Part shown: piece by piece, positions 23,321 through 31,171 of the stretch | Position numbering within the stretch: the first letter of the stretch is position 1 | Layout: each line of letters begins with the position of its first letter | The notes under the pieces: model-generated | Database searches by the model: none | Seen by the model: the letters and a program-made list of their open reading frames with translations, nothing else | What the model was told of the DNA's origin: nothing | Origin: Tychonema sp. LEGE 06208 | Lineage (GTDB): Bacteria > Cyanobacteriota > Cyanobacteriia > Cyanobacteriales > Microcoleaceae | NCBI RefSeq assembly: GCF_015207505.1 | Contig: NZ_JADEWT010000065.1 | Location: 1-35,129, forward strand | Direction of reading: 5' to 3' | Length of the DNA: 35,129 nucleotides | Program-made: the position numbers and the translations under genes

Positions 23321-23430
23321 ATAACAACTAACAACTAACAACTAACAACTAATAACTAACAACTAACAACTAACAACTAACAACTAACAACTAACAACTA
23401 ACAACTAACAACTAACAACTAACAACTAAT
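23321..23430. repeat. Heptanucleotide array (AACAACT)n, about 15 units
   Basis: Near-perfect AACAACT/AACTAAC units at 7-base period. Its right end supplies the last codons and stop (Ser-Cys-stop, 23419-23427) of the leftward hypothetical gene. A degenerate run of the same kind lies at 23195-23222 just after gmk. Confidence 0.95.
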
Positions 23431-24150
23431 TACCCATTTTTCTGTACGCGCTAAAACTTCGGTACTTTTTTTGACAGCAACACAAATTTTTAAATTAATT
23501 TCCAGAATATTAAAGGAAGAGGAAAAGTTTCGCAGAGGTTCTATTTCGCGAGCAGAACAGCCCAACATTTCCATATAAGCTAGTGTCCAGCCAATAGCTG
23601 CAATATCGCTTATATAGCCTTCTCCGGCGCACAGGTGACAACCCGATTCAACCTCTGGATAGCACTCAGGACAAACCCAATTGCTGACTTGTGAATTGAT
23701 CTGAATTGTACGGGATGTTGAGGCAATTGTTAAGGCTTTAATGTGGTTTTGAACTACTTGTTTAAAGCCTCGGTTTTGGTGGCTGAGGCGGTCGGAATTG
23801 TTGGGCTGTCCGATCGCACTTCCTGACTGTGGTGGCGAAGCCAGAGGTGATGTGCGGTTCTCAATTTTGAAGGGAGATTCGCCCAGATTTGCCGTTAGCT
23901 GAATACCGCAGTCTTTGAACTCAAGGGGCTGAGATTCTTTGATGGCGCGGGAAGAATCGGATTCTGCGCGATCCTCTTCGAGGGCTTCGCCAACGGCAAA
24001 ATCTTGCATCGAGAGATGATGTTCGATCGCCAAAGACCAAGTTCTTTTATGGCGGAGGTCGCCATATTTTCTCGCTTCGGCATCAGTAATGCCGATCGCC
24101 GCAGCCTCTTGGCGCAGCACATTCATCGAAGTCATGACATCTGATATCAT
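23419..24150 (-). CDS. Hypothetical protein with CxxC pair
   Basis: A 243-residue protein. The N-terminal part (VLRQEAAAIGITDAEARKYG, DLRHKRTWSLAIEHH) looks folded, the middle (about 58-130) is Ser/Gln/Asn-rich and probably disordered, and the C-terminal part holds VCPECYPEVESGCHLCAGEG, a two-CxxC zinc-ribbon-like unit, then a helical end. Residues AVGEALEE (52-59) are encoded by a 24-bp repeat insertion (23973-23996). The last residues come from a heptamer array. Family not recognised; ATG 24126 (MNVLRQ) is a possible later start. Confidence 0.65.
   Translation of the reverse strand: MISDVMTSMNVLRQEAAAIGITDAEARKYGDLRHKRTWSLAIEHHLSMQDFAVGEALEEDRAESDSSRAIKESQPLEFKDCGIQLTANLGESPFKIENRTSPLASPPQSGSAIGQPNNSDRLSHQNRGFKQVVQNHIKALTIASTSRTIQINSQVSNWVCPECYPEVESGCHLCAGEGYISDIAAIGWTLAYMEMLGCSAREIEPLRNFSSSFNILEINLKICVAVKKSTEVLARTEKWVISC
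23973..23996. repeat. 24-bp small dispersed repeat (copy D) inside a gene
   Basis: Begins CCTCTTCGAGGG and ends CTTCGCCAACGG, directly after GCGAT (23968-23972). It is in frame in the hypothetical gene and adds eight codons without a stop. The following base is C but the CG of a full HIP1 site is not kept. Confidence 0.55.
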
Positions 24151-24219
24151 TAATTTATTTACAACTAATATACGATCGCCAAATCAACCCGCACAAATTC
24201 CCTTAAATATAGTAGCCTA

Positions 24220-24247
24220 AATCTAAAATCTAGAATCTAAAATCTCA
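24220..24247 (+). repeat. AATCTAA heptamer run upstream of xseA
   Basis: AATCTAA, AATCTAG, AATCTAA, AATCTCA at exact 7-base period, ending nine bases before the xseA start. Confidence 0.65.
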
Positions 24248-24256
24248 AATTGTTAG

Positions 24257-25417
24257 ATGAATGCAATTTTTCCTGAGACAACGTTGTCGGTGGGCGGACT
24301 AACATCATACCTGCAAGAGTTGCTGGAGGGCGATCGCCACCTGCGATCGGTTTGGCTGATCGGCGAGGTGTCCAACGTTTCGCAGCACGCCAGCGGCTGC
24401 TTTTTCACTCTCTGCGACAGTGACAAAAGCGCTGCGATTCGCTGCGTGGCGTGGAATTCTCAGCGGCAAAAATTATTGAAGTTACCCGTAAAAGGTGAGC
24501 AATTGCTGGTTTTTGGAAGCATCCGGGTTTACAAAAATCGCGGCGAGTATCAGTTGACAGTTGTGCAATCGCTACCGGCTGGGGAAGGATTGGATGCTTT
24601 GCGGTTGCAGCAATTGCGATCGCGCTTGGAAGCTGAGGGCTTCTTCGATCCCGCCAGAAAGCGCCCGATTCCCGCACACCCGCAAATTGTGGCGGTGGTG
24701 ACATCGGATAGCGCTGCTGCGTGGGGGGACATTCAGCGCACTCTAGCGCAGAGATATCCGGGTTTGCGGGTGTTGCTGTCGCCGACTTTGGTGCAGGGAG
24801 ATTTGGCTCCGGCTGCGATTGCTAGGGCGATCGCGCTGGTAGAATTGGATGGTAGGGCCGAGGCGATCATTTTAGCGCGGGGCGGTGGTTCTGCGGAGGA
24901 TTTGGCTTGTTTTAATGATGAAAGAGTTGTCAGGGCGATCGCCAATTGTGCAATTCCAATTATTACAGGAATCGGACACGAAAGAGACGAATCTCTCGCC
25001 GATTTAGTAGCAGATAAACGAGCCCACACTCCGACAGCGGCAGCGGCCCAAGCCGTACCAATTTTAGCAGATATTTACTCGGAACACCAGCAAAGAATGC
25101 TGAATTTAGCAAGTGTTGTCAAAGCCAGATTTCAGACAGAATCAGAGCATTTGCAACAGTTACAAAACCGACTAAAACGGTTGCCTGCGACATCGCGAAC
25201 TTTGCGGCAAGCAACTGGTAAACTGGAAATATTGCAAGAAAAGTTAGCAGCCCTAAATCCGGCGGCGGTTTTGGAAAGGGGTTATGCGGCGGTAATGCAA
25301 GCTGACGGTAGGATTGTCCGCGAAACTGACGGTTTAGAATTGGGAGACGAGTTAACCGTGAGGTTGAGTCGGGGCGTGCTGAAAGTTAAGATTGTAGAAG
25401 TGTTGGATGCAGAATAA
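24257..25417 (+). CDS. xseA: Exodeoxyribonuclease VII large subunit
   Basis: A 386-residue protein. The N-terminal OB-fold (LSVGGLTSYLQELL, VWLIGEVSN, SGCFFTLCD, residues 10-100) is followed by the catalytic core (VVTSDSAAAWGDIQRTL about 149-165, RGGGSAEDLACFND about 209-222, ITGIGHERDESLADLVADKR, HTPTAAAAQAVP) and a coiled-coil region, then the C-terminal NPAAVLERGYAAV segment. With XseB it makes the enzyme that degrades single-stranded DNA to short oligonucleotides. It is a little shorter than the E. coli protein in the coiled coil. Five bases separate it from xseB. Confidence 0.95.
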   Translation: MNAIFPETTLSVGGLTSYLQELLEGDRHLRSVWLIGEVSNVSQHASGCFFTLCDSDKSAAIRCVAWNSQRQKLLKLPVKGEQLLVFGSIRVYKNRGEYQLTVVQSLPAGEGLDALRLQQLRSRLEAEGFFDPARKRPIPAHPQIVAVVTSDSAAAWGDIQRTLAQRYPGLRVLLSPTLVQGDLAPAAIARAIALVELDGRAEAIILARGGGSAEDLACFNDERVVRAIANCAIPIITGIGHERDESLADLVADKRAHTPTAAAAQAVPILADIYSEHQQRMLNLASVVKARFQTESEHLQQLQNRLKRLPATSRTLRQATGKLEILQEKLAALNPAAVLERGYAAVMQADGRIVRETDGLELGDELTVRLSRGVLKVKIVEVLDAE

Positions 25418-25422
25418 ATGCT

Positions 25423-25650
25423 ATGGTTAAGTCGAAGTTGCGCCAGTCTGACTGGAATTATGAGGAAACGGTCGATCGCATAGAAGCAATTATCGATCGG
25501 GTGGAATCTGGAGAATTGCCACTAGAAGAGGTTTTCGAGCAGTTTGCGGTGGCTGTGGAGTGTTTGCAGGAGTGCGAAGGTTTTCTGGCGCGGGGGAAGG
25601 ATCGGATGGAATTGGCGATCGAGCTTTTAGCCAAAGAACCAGACTTTTAA
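25423..25650 (+). CDS. xseB: Exodeoxyribonuclease VII small subunit
   Basis: A 75-residue protein with the family core NYEETVDRIEAIIDRVESGE, LPLEEVFEQFAVAVECLQEC and a final helix. It forms helical hairpins that bind the XseA coiled coil. It directly follows xseA, so the two are one operon. Confidence 0.93.
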   Translation: MVKSKLRQSDWNYEETVDRIEAIIDRVESGELPLEEVFEQFAVAVECLQECEGFLARGKDRMELAIELLAKEPDF

Positions 25651-25705
25651 GCGCAGGCGAACGCCGATCAATGTGGATGAAATATGTTGATTCGTTATTG
25701 GATAA

Positions 25706-25821
25706 GTAATATCAAATCCGGTAGCATCGGCATGATTCAGATATATATTCTCGGACTCTGTGTACTCTGTGTTCTAATAAGGTTAAATCATTCCGATGCC
25801 AGCGGAAACGATATAATTACT
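25706..25821. repeat. 116-bp element with imperfect inverted ends
   Basis: The left end AGTAATATCAAATCCGGTAG continues CATCGGCATGATT; the reverse complement of the right end reads AGTAATTATATCGTTTCCGC and TGGCATCGGAATGATT. The ends align over about 33 bases with a 1-2 base gap. A half copy of the right end lies at about 21640-21668. MITE-like, no coding capacity. Confidence 0.7.
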
Positions 25822-25863
25822 ATAAGATTTTGTAGTTTTACAACACCATGTTTGCGATACTGA

Positions 25864-25937
25864 GATAGCGGTTCTCACAAAAGTGAGGTATGCCCTATCC
25901 CGGATAGTACCTCCTATGAGAGCACAGAAAGGCTATA
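25864..25937. repeat. TATAGC...GGCTATA dispersed repeat, copy 3 (short)
   Basis: ATAGCGGTTCTCAC with GTGAGGTATGCCC, a middle GGATAGTACCTCCTATGAG, and the end CAGAAAGGCTATA. It is about 25-35 bases shorter than the other two copies. Confidence 0.65.
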
Positions 25938-26021
25938 CCTAAGTTCAGAAAACTTGTTAGGACACGATCTTACGGTTACTAAGCGGAGTCGAAGGACATT
26001 CAAGTTTGATAAAAATTCTTG

Positions 26022-26047
26022 TGGGGTAGACCAGAAAGCCTGCCCCA
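26022..26047 (-). terminator. Weak terminator-like hairpin of csbD gene
   Basis: TGGGGTA (26022-26028) pairs with TGCCCCA (26041-26047) with one wobble pair, 27 bases beyond the csbD stop; read on the minus strand it is followed after CAAGAA by five T. Confidence 0.35.
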
Positions 26048-26073
26048 AAAATACAATCTAGATGCCCGACAGC

Positions 26074-26283
26074 TTACAATTTGTCGATCGCTCTTTTAGC
26101 TTTATCTGCGATATTTTTCACAGCATCTTTAGCATCTTCTGCTGCGTGGCGGGCGGCGGATTCCGCTTGTTTTGCTTGGCCTTCAGCTTGGTCTTTTTTG
26201 TTCCCGGTGATGTTTCCGAAAATTTCCTGAGCTTTGCCTTCTACGTTTTTGCCGATCGCCTTTGCCCTGTCTTCTACACTCAT
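26074..26283 (-). CDS. CsbD family stress protein
   Basis: A 69-residue hydrophilic protein: MSVEDRAKAIGKNVEGKAQE, IFGNITGNKKDQAEGQAKQA, then an Ala/Lys/Asp-rich helix to the end. This is the CsbD pattern (GK-xEGK-xQE-xxGxxTGxKxxQAEG). These small proteins are induced by general stress and are thought to be poorly folded alone; function unknown. GGAG lies eight bases before ATG 26283, a good ribosome site. Confidence 0.9.
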   Translation of the reverse strand: MSVEDRAKAIGKNVEGKAQEIFGNITGNKKDQAEGQAKQAESAARHAAEDAKDAVKNIADKAKRAIDKL

Positions 26284-26395
26284 AATCAGCTCCGCTGGGT
26301 AGTTAAACGTTATTGCTATCCTAACATTAGCTCAACTGAAATCCCTCCCTAACTTCACATTAATTTATGTTGGGTTTGATGGCGAGCTGTTTTTA

Positions 26396-26541
26396 GTAGG
26401 GTGCGTCATAATGACTTAATTATTTCGATTGACTCGCTATATAAACTGACGCACCCTACAGAACGATCGCGAGGTCTTATAAGGTGCGTTAGAATGACTT
26501 GATTATTCCCATCTGCTCCGGTTTAAACTGACGCAGCCTAC
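26396..26541. repeat. Two GGTGCGTCA...TGACGCACC palindromic units
   Basis: Unit 1 (26396-26460) has GTAGGGTGCGTCA at the left and TGACGCACCCTAC at the right, a perfect 13-base inverted pair. Unit 2 (26481-26541) has GGTGCGTTA and TGACGCAGCC. Both share an inner AATGACTTRATTATT. A dispersed cyanobacterial palindrome type, here in tandem between csbD and the PHP gene. Confidence 0.75.
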
Positions 26542-26546
26542 AGTTA

Positions 26547-27383
26547 TTACTTCAAACTCGCCGCAGCAACCTTAATCGGTTCCAGCAAGTCTAACGGTAT
26601 GTGCAGCATATTCAATGGGGTAGTTTCAATACCTTTTCTTTCATTTCTTTCGGGTTCTGGGCCGTGATAATCGCTGCCGCCAGTTACCAGCAAACCGTAT
26701 TCCAGACACAAATCTTTCAAGTTTTTCATTTGGCTGGAACTGTGGCTGGGATGGTATACTTCGACTCCCATTAAACCCGCATCTACTAATTCTTTCAACA
26801 CTTCTTCAACAGCGCCGCCGCGAAATAAATAAGGGTGCGCCCACACCGGTACTGCGCCGCAACTCTTGAGTAAATCTATCCCTTCGGCGATGGAGAATTT
26901 CTCGTAATGCACGTAGGCGGGGCCGTCGTCTCGCAGCCAGCGATCGAAGGCTTCCCGCGATGATTTGGCGTGACCAGCTTTTACCAGCGCCGAGGCAATG
27001 TGAGGCCTTCCCGGTGCCATTCCTGGGGATGTTGTTGGTAGTTCGATCGCATATCCCAGTGCTGCTAATTTTTCTACCATTTCCTGCGATCGCCTCAATC
27101 TTCCTTCTATGCGATCGTTCAAAGGAACGCGCAACTTATTTGCATCGGGATAAAAACCTAGAATGTGCAGCGATCGACCGTTGTGGACTGTACTGAGTTC
27201 GAGTCCGGGGACTATTTCGATACCGTGCAAAGCAGCGGCGGCGAAGGCTTCATCCCAACCCGACATCGTATCGTGATCGGTGACGGCCAAGGCGCGAACC
27301 CCCGAAGAAGCGGCGGCTGCTACGAGTTCGGCTGGGGTGAGAGTACCGTCGGAATAAGTTGTGTGACAGTGGAGTTCTAGCAT
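26547..27383 (-). CDS. PHP domain phosphoesterase
   Basis: A 278-residue protein starting MLELHCHTTYSDGTLTPAEL. Metal-binding motifs of the PHP family are present: HCH-x4-D near the start, AVTDHDT (34-40), the E in GLELS, WAHPYLF, and SDYHGP near the C-terminus. Its closest known type is the RNase AM/3',5'-nucleoside bisphosphate phosphatase group (YciV-like), which hydrolyses pAp and trims RNA ends; the exact substrate is inferred. ATG 27383 is chosen because the catalytic HCH motif begins at residue 5; an upstream TTG at 27419 would only add 12 residues. Confidence 0.88.
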   Translation of the reverse strand: MLELHCHTTYSDGTLTPAELVAAAASSGVRALAVTDHDTMSGWDEAFAAAALHGIEIVPGLELSTVHNGRSLHILGFYPDANKLRVPLNDRIEGRLRRSQEMVEKLAALGYAIELPTTSPGMAPGRPHIASALVKAGHAKSSREAFDRWLRDDGPAYVHYEKFSIAEGIDLLKSCGAVPVWAHPYLFRGGAVEEVLKELVDAGLMGVEVYHPSHSSSQMKNLKDLCLEYGLLVTGGSDYHGPEPERNERKGIETTPLNMLHIPLDLLEPIKVAAASLK

Positions 27384-27419
27384 TTTTTTATGGTAAATAA
27401 AACTCTGCGAAACCTGCAA

Positions 27420-27733
27420 TTATTCTCATCATTCATCGAACATATATCCTCACTTCAAACAATACAATAAATTATTTTAATTTAAATTTAGCTGGTTGTA
27501 ATAAATTCCCGCCTCTTTAAGATCGTATCCAGTCGATCGTCATCACAAAAACGGTTTGTAGTGCGGACTCGCATTCCGCTTTCATGCTGCAGAATCGCAT
27601 TCGGCACTGCGAACTAATATTAGGTTAATCGACGAACATCATCTAACTGGGATATTTCTGTTGATTAAAACTCTACTCTATGTAAGTGGGTAAGCCCGCC
27701 ATAACATTCAAATTTGCAGGCTCAACAGCTTAA
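27420..27733. other. Intergenic region with one dispersed repeat
   Basis: Contains GGTTTGTAGTGCGGACTCGC with ATTCCGCTTTCATGC at 27553-27588, a dispersed cyanobacterial repeat distantly like the one at 21731. The rest is AT-rich, and no gene is seen. Confidence 0.45.
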
Positions 27734-28015
27734 CTATTTCTGGATTTCTCGCATTGAGTGAAAGACACCATCTGGCAATTTGGAAGGAATCGGCGATATT
27801 TCAAGACTTTCTATGTTGTGAATAGGGATAACTACAAGTTTATCTGCTAATTCGATAATTATTGGATCGGCAGTCAAGAATTTGTGCAGGCGAGTACCTA
27901 AATTTGCTTGCTCTCCTACCCTTTCTGCTGACGAAATGAACTCGAACTCTTGCTGTTTGCCGTTGGTATAGTTGAGTGTCAGAGTGATAATTCTGTCTTG
28001 GTTGGTTGCTTCCAT
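27734..28015 (-). CDS. Conserved hypothetical protein
   Basis: A 93-residue protein with strand-rich pattern: RIITLTLNYTNGKQQEFEFI, an exposed loop, LHKFLTADPIIIELADKLVV and IPIHNIESLEISPIPSKLP. The alternation of strands and the closing IPxxNIxxIEISP block look like a short beta-barrel domain found in cyanobacterial hypothetical proteins. Start ATG 28015 has AGGGGA eight bases before it. Function unknown. Confidence 0.7.
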   Translation of the reverse strand: MEATNQDRIITLTLNYTNGKQQEFEFISSAERVGEQANLGTRLHKFLTADPIIIELADKLVVIPIHNIESLEISPIPSKLPDGVFHSMREIQK

Positions 28016-28256
28016 AATTTTTTCCCCTAGCGGTCGATCGGGCCTTTCGTCAAATTAACAATAAATCAAAAGTTGCGATCGCACCACCGTCCTTAGCTTT
28101 TGAGAACGCCGCGCTGTGGTTGCGAAAGTCTGGTAACAGCTAATTTTACCACAAAAACTGTACGGAAACTCCCCAACCTACCAAGTATACAGTTACCAAT
28201 CGTGCTGTCTGCGCTTCGGGTCGGGCGATCGCCTTTGCCAGAAATCTTCGGGCGAT

Positions 28257-28280
28257 TCCCCACCGGATAGCTTCGCAGCG
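28257..28280. repeat. 24-bp small dispersed repeat (copy C)
   Basis: Begins TCCCCACCGGAT and ends AGCTTCGCAGCG; it lies between GCGAT (28252-28256) and CG (28281-28282). It agrees with copy B at 18 of 24 positions. It is in the 483-base gap 28016-28498, which otherwise shows HIP1 sites but no gene. Confidence 0.75.
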
Positions 28281-28498
28281 CGTGCTTTGTGCTGTGCTAG
28301 TTAGCAAATTGGCTCAAATTAGCCTCTGCAGCCCCTTCACCCAAAGCGCCGTAAAGTTATACACCATCAACACTTGAGCGTTTTAGCGATCGAGATTTTT
28401 TGAGGTACAAACTGTGGAGGTTCCGATAGTGGCATTGTGCGATCCCTACCATTAAGGATTTTTTTATAAATTAATAACATAACATTCAGGTACAGCGT

Positions 28499-28825
28499 AT
28501 GAAATCCACACTTTGCTATCCCGAAACCTCTGTTGAATCTCCGGCAGTTACTTTTGATAATAGTGCTATAGAATCTTGTATCGTAGCGGCTTGGATTGAC
28601 TTAGTAGGAGGAGATTTTGAGAGTCTGGGAGGAGATGATTGGCTTAATTTGTGCGGCGACATTGACGACGGCGAAATTTACCGGGAATGGTTTTTGTGGC
28701 AAGATAGCGAAGTCACTCAAGAGTGGGAAGCTTACGATCCAATTACTAATTATCGAGTTGTAGCATCTAGCCGAGAAATGCTAATTTCTCAAATCGACCA
28801 AATCGAAGATGCCAGAAAAATTTAG
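28499..28825 (+). CDS. Hypothetical acidic protein
   Basis: A 108-residue acidic protein with SAIESCIVAAWIDLVGGDFE, LGGDDWLNLCGDIDDGEIYR and EWFLWQDSEVTQEWEAYDP. No known family was recognised. No clear Shine-Dalgarno precedes ATG 28499. Codon use is like that of the neighbours, so it is probably a real gene. Confidence 0.55.
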   Translation: MKSTLCYPETSVESPAVTFDNSAIESCIVAAWIDLVGGDFESLGGDDWLNLCGDIDDGEIYREWFLWQDSEVTQEWEAYDPITNYRVVASSREMLISQIDQIEDARKI

Positions 28826-28874
28826 CCTTTCGCGAGAATGTTACCTCTTGATGTTAGAAATTAACAATTCTGTC

Positions 28875-29128
28875 AAACTCGGTTTCTTCTCAACATTTTG
28901 AATCGAACGCGATACATCGCGAAACCGGGTTTTTCAGACCCAAAATATAGGTTTTGTTTCATTAGAATGGCTCCACCCACTAATTTAAAACTTGCGCGTC
29001 AATACCGAATAAACCGGATTTATTACCGAGAGTTAAAGCCACAATCGAATATTTTGTTACTCGTTACCAGGTTCTGCCTAGTAACGAGCCAAGCACAATT
29101 GAATATTTTTGTAAAAAACCGGGTTTCT
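28875..29128. repeat. Cluster of palindromic dispersed repeats
   Basis: Three units fill the 319-base gap. AACTCGGTTTCTTCT and GCGAAACCGGGTTTTTC flank 28875-28938. CTCGTTAC (29060-29067) pairs perfectly with GTAACGAG (29081-29088) around AGG/CCT, a known cyanobacterial REP type. AAAAAACCGGGTTTCT lies at about 29111-29128. The open frame across them is not a gene. Confidence 0.6.
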
Positions 29129-29144
29129 GCGTAATTCCCGCAAT

Positions 29145-29609
29145 TTATGTCGCTACAGATTTTTGTTTTTCTCGTTCTAATTTGCGTTGCTTCAAAGCGG
29201 CAAGATTTTGTTTGATCGTGTCGATCGCGGGGATATTCCCCTGCTGTTGGTATAATTCGCTGGCACGGATCAAATCTGCCACCGCTTCGCCGTCCGATCG
29301 CAAATTCGCAAAAATCAAACCGCGATTGTGGTAAACTTCTGCCGTTGCCACCTGTTGTATGGCGCTAGTAAATTTATCTTCAGCTTTGCGGTAATTTCCC
29401 AATTTATAAGCCTCAATTCCTGCTTGAAAATAAACCGCAGCTTTGCTACCTGCGTCAGTATCTGGAAATTCTGGCGAGTTTAAAATTGGTTCTTTAAACA
29501 GTACAGAAATGCTGCCCTTACCGAAGTAAGCCCAAGTCATTGTTCCTATGCCAATCCCCAGCGCAGCGACAACAATGACAGACAGAGCAATAAAATTTGT
29601 GAGTTCCAT
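29145..29609 (-). CDS. Membrane-anchored TPR protein
   Basis: A 154-residue protein. An N-terminal hydrophobic helix (about 5-30, ALSVIVVAALGIGIGTMTWA) acts as anchor. Residues about 52-130 form two to three TPR units (AAVYFQAGIEAYKLGNYRKA, EVYHNRGLIFANLRSDGEAV, ASELYQQQGNIPA), and the end is Lys/Glu-rich. Likely a scaffold on the membrane surface; partner unknown. It is transcribed divergently from the histidine phosphatase gene with 55 bases between. Confidence 0.75.
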   Translation of the reverse strand: MELTNFIALSVIVVAALGIGIGTMTWAYFGKGSISVLFKEPILNSPEFPDTDAGSKAAVYFQAGIEAYKLGNYRKAEDKFTSAIQQVATAEVYHNRGLIFANLRSDGEAVADLIRASELYQQQGNIPAIDTIKQNLAALKQRKLEREKQKSVAT

Positions 29610-29664
29610 AGAGAAATATTTGTTGTATTACAATATGATAAGATAATTTCTAAGTTCTGGAACA

Positions 29665-30285
29665 ATGGCAGCACAGATTTACCGCAACGGTCAATGGTTT
29701 TTCGGTTCCCTAGCTTTAGTATTGTCGATCGCGATAATGACTCAAACTGCCACTTCTGACGCAGCAACCAAAGCCCAAACTCAAGCGGGATGGCAATTAT
29801 TGCAGCGGGGAGATACAGGGTTGGTGGTGGTAATGCGACACGCGATCGCCCCAGGCACCGGAGATCCTGCTAACTTTAAGTTAGGCGACTGTTCCAGCCA
29901 GCGCAATTTATCAGGACAAGGAAGAACCCAAGCCCAGCAAATTGGAGCCGAATTTCGCAAGCGCAACATCAAAATTGTTAGAGTTGTATCGAGTCAGTGG
30001 TGCCGGTGTTTGGAAACAGCAAAACTGATAAATTTAGGCAAAGTCGAGCCATTACCAGCCCTCAACTCGTTCTTTAGCGACAGCAGCCAAGAAGCCAGAC
30101 AAACAACAACAATTCGCAAATTAATTGTTGATAATCGCAACACAAAAGGTGCTATTATTATGGTAACGCATCAAGTCAATATTACAGCGATAACAGATAT
30201 TGTACCCCAAAGTGGCGAAGCTGTGATTCTCAAAGGCAATGCACGAGGCAAAATTCAAATAGTGGGACGAATTGGAGGATTTTAG
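29665..30285 (+). CDS. Secreted histidine phosphatase family protein
   Basis: A 206-residue protein. Residues 1-34 look like a signal peptide (WFFGSLALVLSIAIMT then ATSDAAT). The phosphatase core has VVVMRHAIAPG with R58-H59 (the usual RHG is RHA here), SSQWCRCLETAKL with R114, and MVTHQVNI with H169. These are the residues expected for a branch 1-like histidine phosphatase that acts outside the cytoplasm. Substrate unknown. No strong ribosome site is seen before ATG 29665. Confidence 0.82.
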   Translation: MAAQIYRNGQWFFGSLALVLSIAIMTQTATSDAATKAQTQAGWQLLQRGDTGLVVVMRHAIAPGTGDPANFKLGDCSSQRNLSGQGRTQAQQIGAEFRKRNIKIVRVVSSQWCRCLETAKLINLGKVEPLPALNSFFSDSSQEARQTTTIRKLIVDNRNTKGAIIMVTHQVNITAITDIVPQSGEAVILKGNARGKIQIVGRIGGF

Positions 30286-30339
30286 ATTTTTTTTGTTGCC
30301 ATTTTTCCTTGTTAATTACCAGTTATCCATCTAATTTAC

Positions 30340-30711
30340 ATGACTTTCCAATACAGCGCCGCCCTAGTAACTTTAGCAGACCTCGACAACGAAGTTCTGG
30401 TCAAATTCTACACCAAATTTCTCGACATAGAACCAAATCCTTACATTCCCAATACCTATGCCGAATTTCAACTTCCCGGCTTAAGACTCGGCATATTCAA
30501 ACCCAAAGATTTCCACAAATCGGAATTTGCAAATCGAGCAAAAACAGGCATGAGTTTGTGTTTGGAAGTCAGCGATATCGAAACTGCGATCGCCCGAATT
30601 TGGGCCTTAGGATATCCGCCCGCCGGAGAAATTATCAAAGCCTCACACGGTTTAGAAATCTATGCCTTCGATCCCGCCGGCAACCGCATAATTTTGCATC
30701 AACCGCATTAG
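30340..30711 (+). CDS. VOC family protein (glyoxalase-like)
   Basis: A 123-residue protein with the two-module vicinal-oxygen-chelate fold: ALVTLADLDNEVLVKFYTKF at the start, LRLGIFKP, then SLCLEVSDIETAIARIWALG and LEIYAFDPAGNRIILHQPH at the end. Glyoxalase, dioxygenase or resistance-protein activity cannot be chosen from sequence. It follows the phosphatase gene by 54 bases on the same strand. Confidence 0.82.
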   Translation: MTFQYSAALVTLADLDNEVLVKFYTKFLDIEPNPYIPNTYAEFQLPGLRLGIFKPKDFHKSEFANRAKTGMSLCLEVSDIETAIARIWALGYPPAGEIIKASHGLEIYAFDPAGNRIILHQPH

Positions 30712-30834
30712 AATATAGGATAATCGCGAATAATTAGTGAACTCTCGATCTTCTCTCCTCTTCCTTTGCATCCTAGCGCTGACGCGCGGCGAAAGCCTCA
30801 AGCGTCTTGGCGGTTAGTTCACAAAAAATATCAA

Positions 30835-31125
30835 CTATCTAATCATTTCAGCAAAGCTATAAAAACTGATAATTAATAATAGCAAAGCAGTCAAATGAGT
30901 CAATTGAAATTGAGGTTGCGGGCCCATATATTCCCGCACCAAAATTGAAAAAGACGAACCAATTATATAACTCAAAGAAAGGGTTAAATACTGCCACTGC
31001 AACGTTACACTCCACAGCCCCAACAAAATCATCGCCAAAGTCAACATCACCAACTCAACAAACCGAGGCGGATTGTGCTGAGTAGAGAGAATCACAGTGT
31101 TCAACCAATATTCCCAAGGTCTCAT
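30835..31125 (-). CDS. Small integral membrane protein
   Basis: A 96-residue protein with three hydrophobic segments (VELVMLTLAMILLGLWSVTL, LTLSLSYIIGSSFSILV and LTALLLLIISFYSFAEMI), short connecting loops, and MRPWEYWLN at the N-terminus. Family and function were not recognised. It lies 46 bases downstream of the phosphoribosyltransferase gene on the same strand, so the two may share a transcript. Confidence 0.65.
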   Translation of the reverse strand: MRPWEYWLNTVILSTQHNPPRFVELVMLTLAMILLGLWSVTLQWQYLTLSLSYIIGSSFSILVREYMGPQPQFQLTHLTALLLLIISFYSFAEMIR

Positions 31126-31171
31126 GTGTTAGCTAGCGATCGAGCTTTTAGATTTAGCCTTCTAGCTTAAC

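Noticed and set aside
23321..23430. Possible iteron-type origin
   Set aside because: The AACAACT units form a simple tandem array without DnaA boxes, rep gene or AT-rich block typical of an origin.
28898..29134. 78-codon plus-strand open frame
   Set aside because: It is made of three palindromic dispersed repeats.
30767..30822. Possible fifth small repeat insertion in a CTTGGCGGTTAG-type dispersed motif
   Set aside because: The flank is not GCGAT and the insertion borders could not be fixed without other copies.
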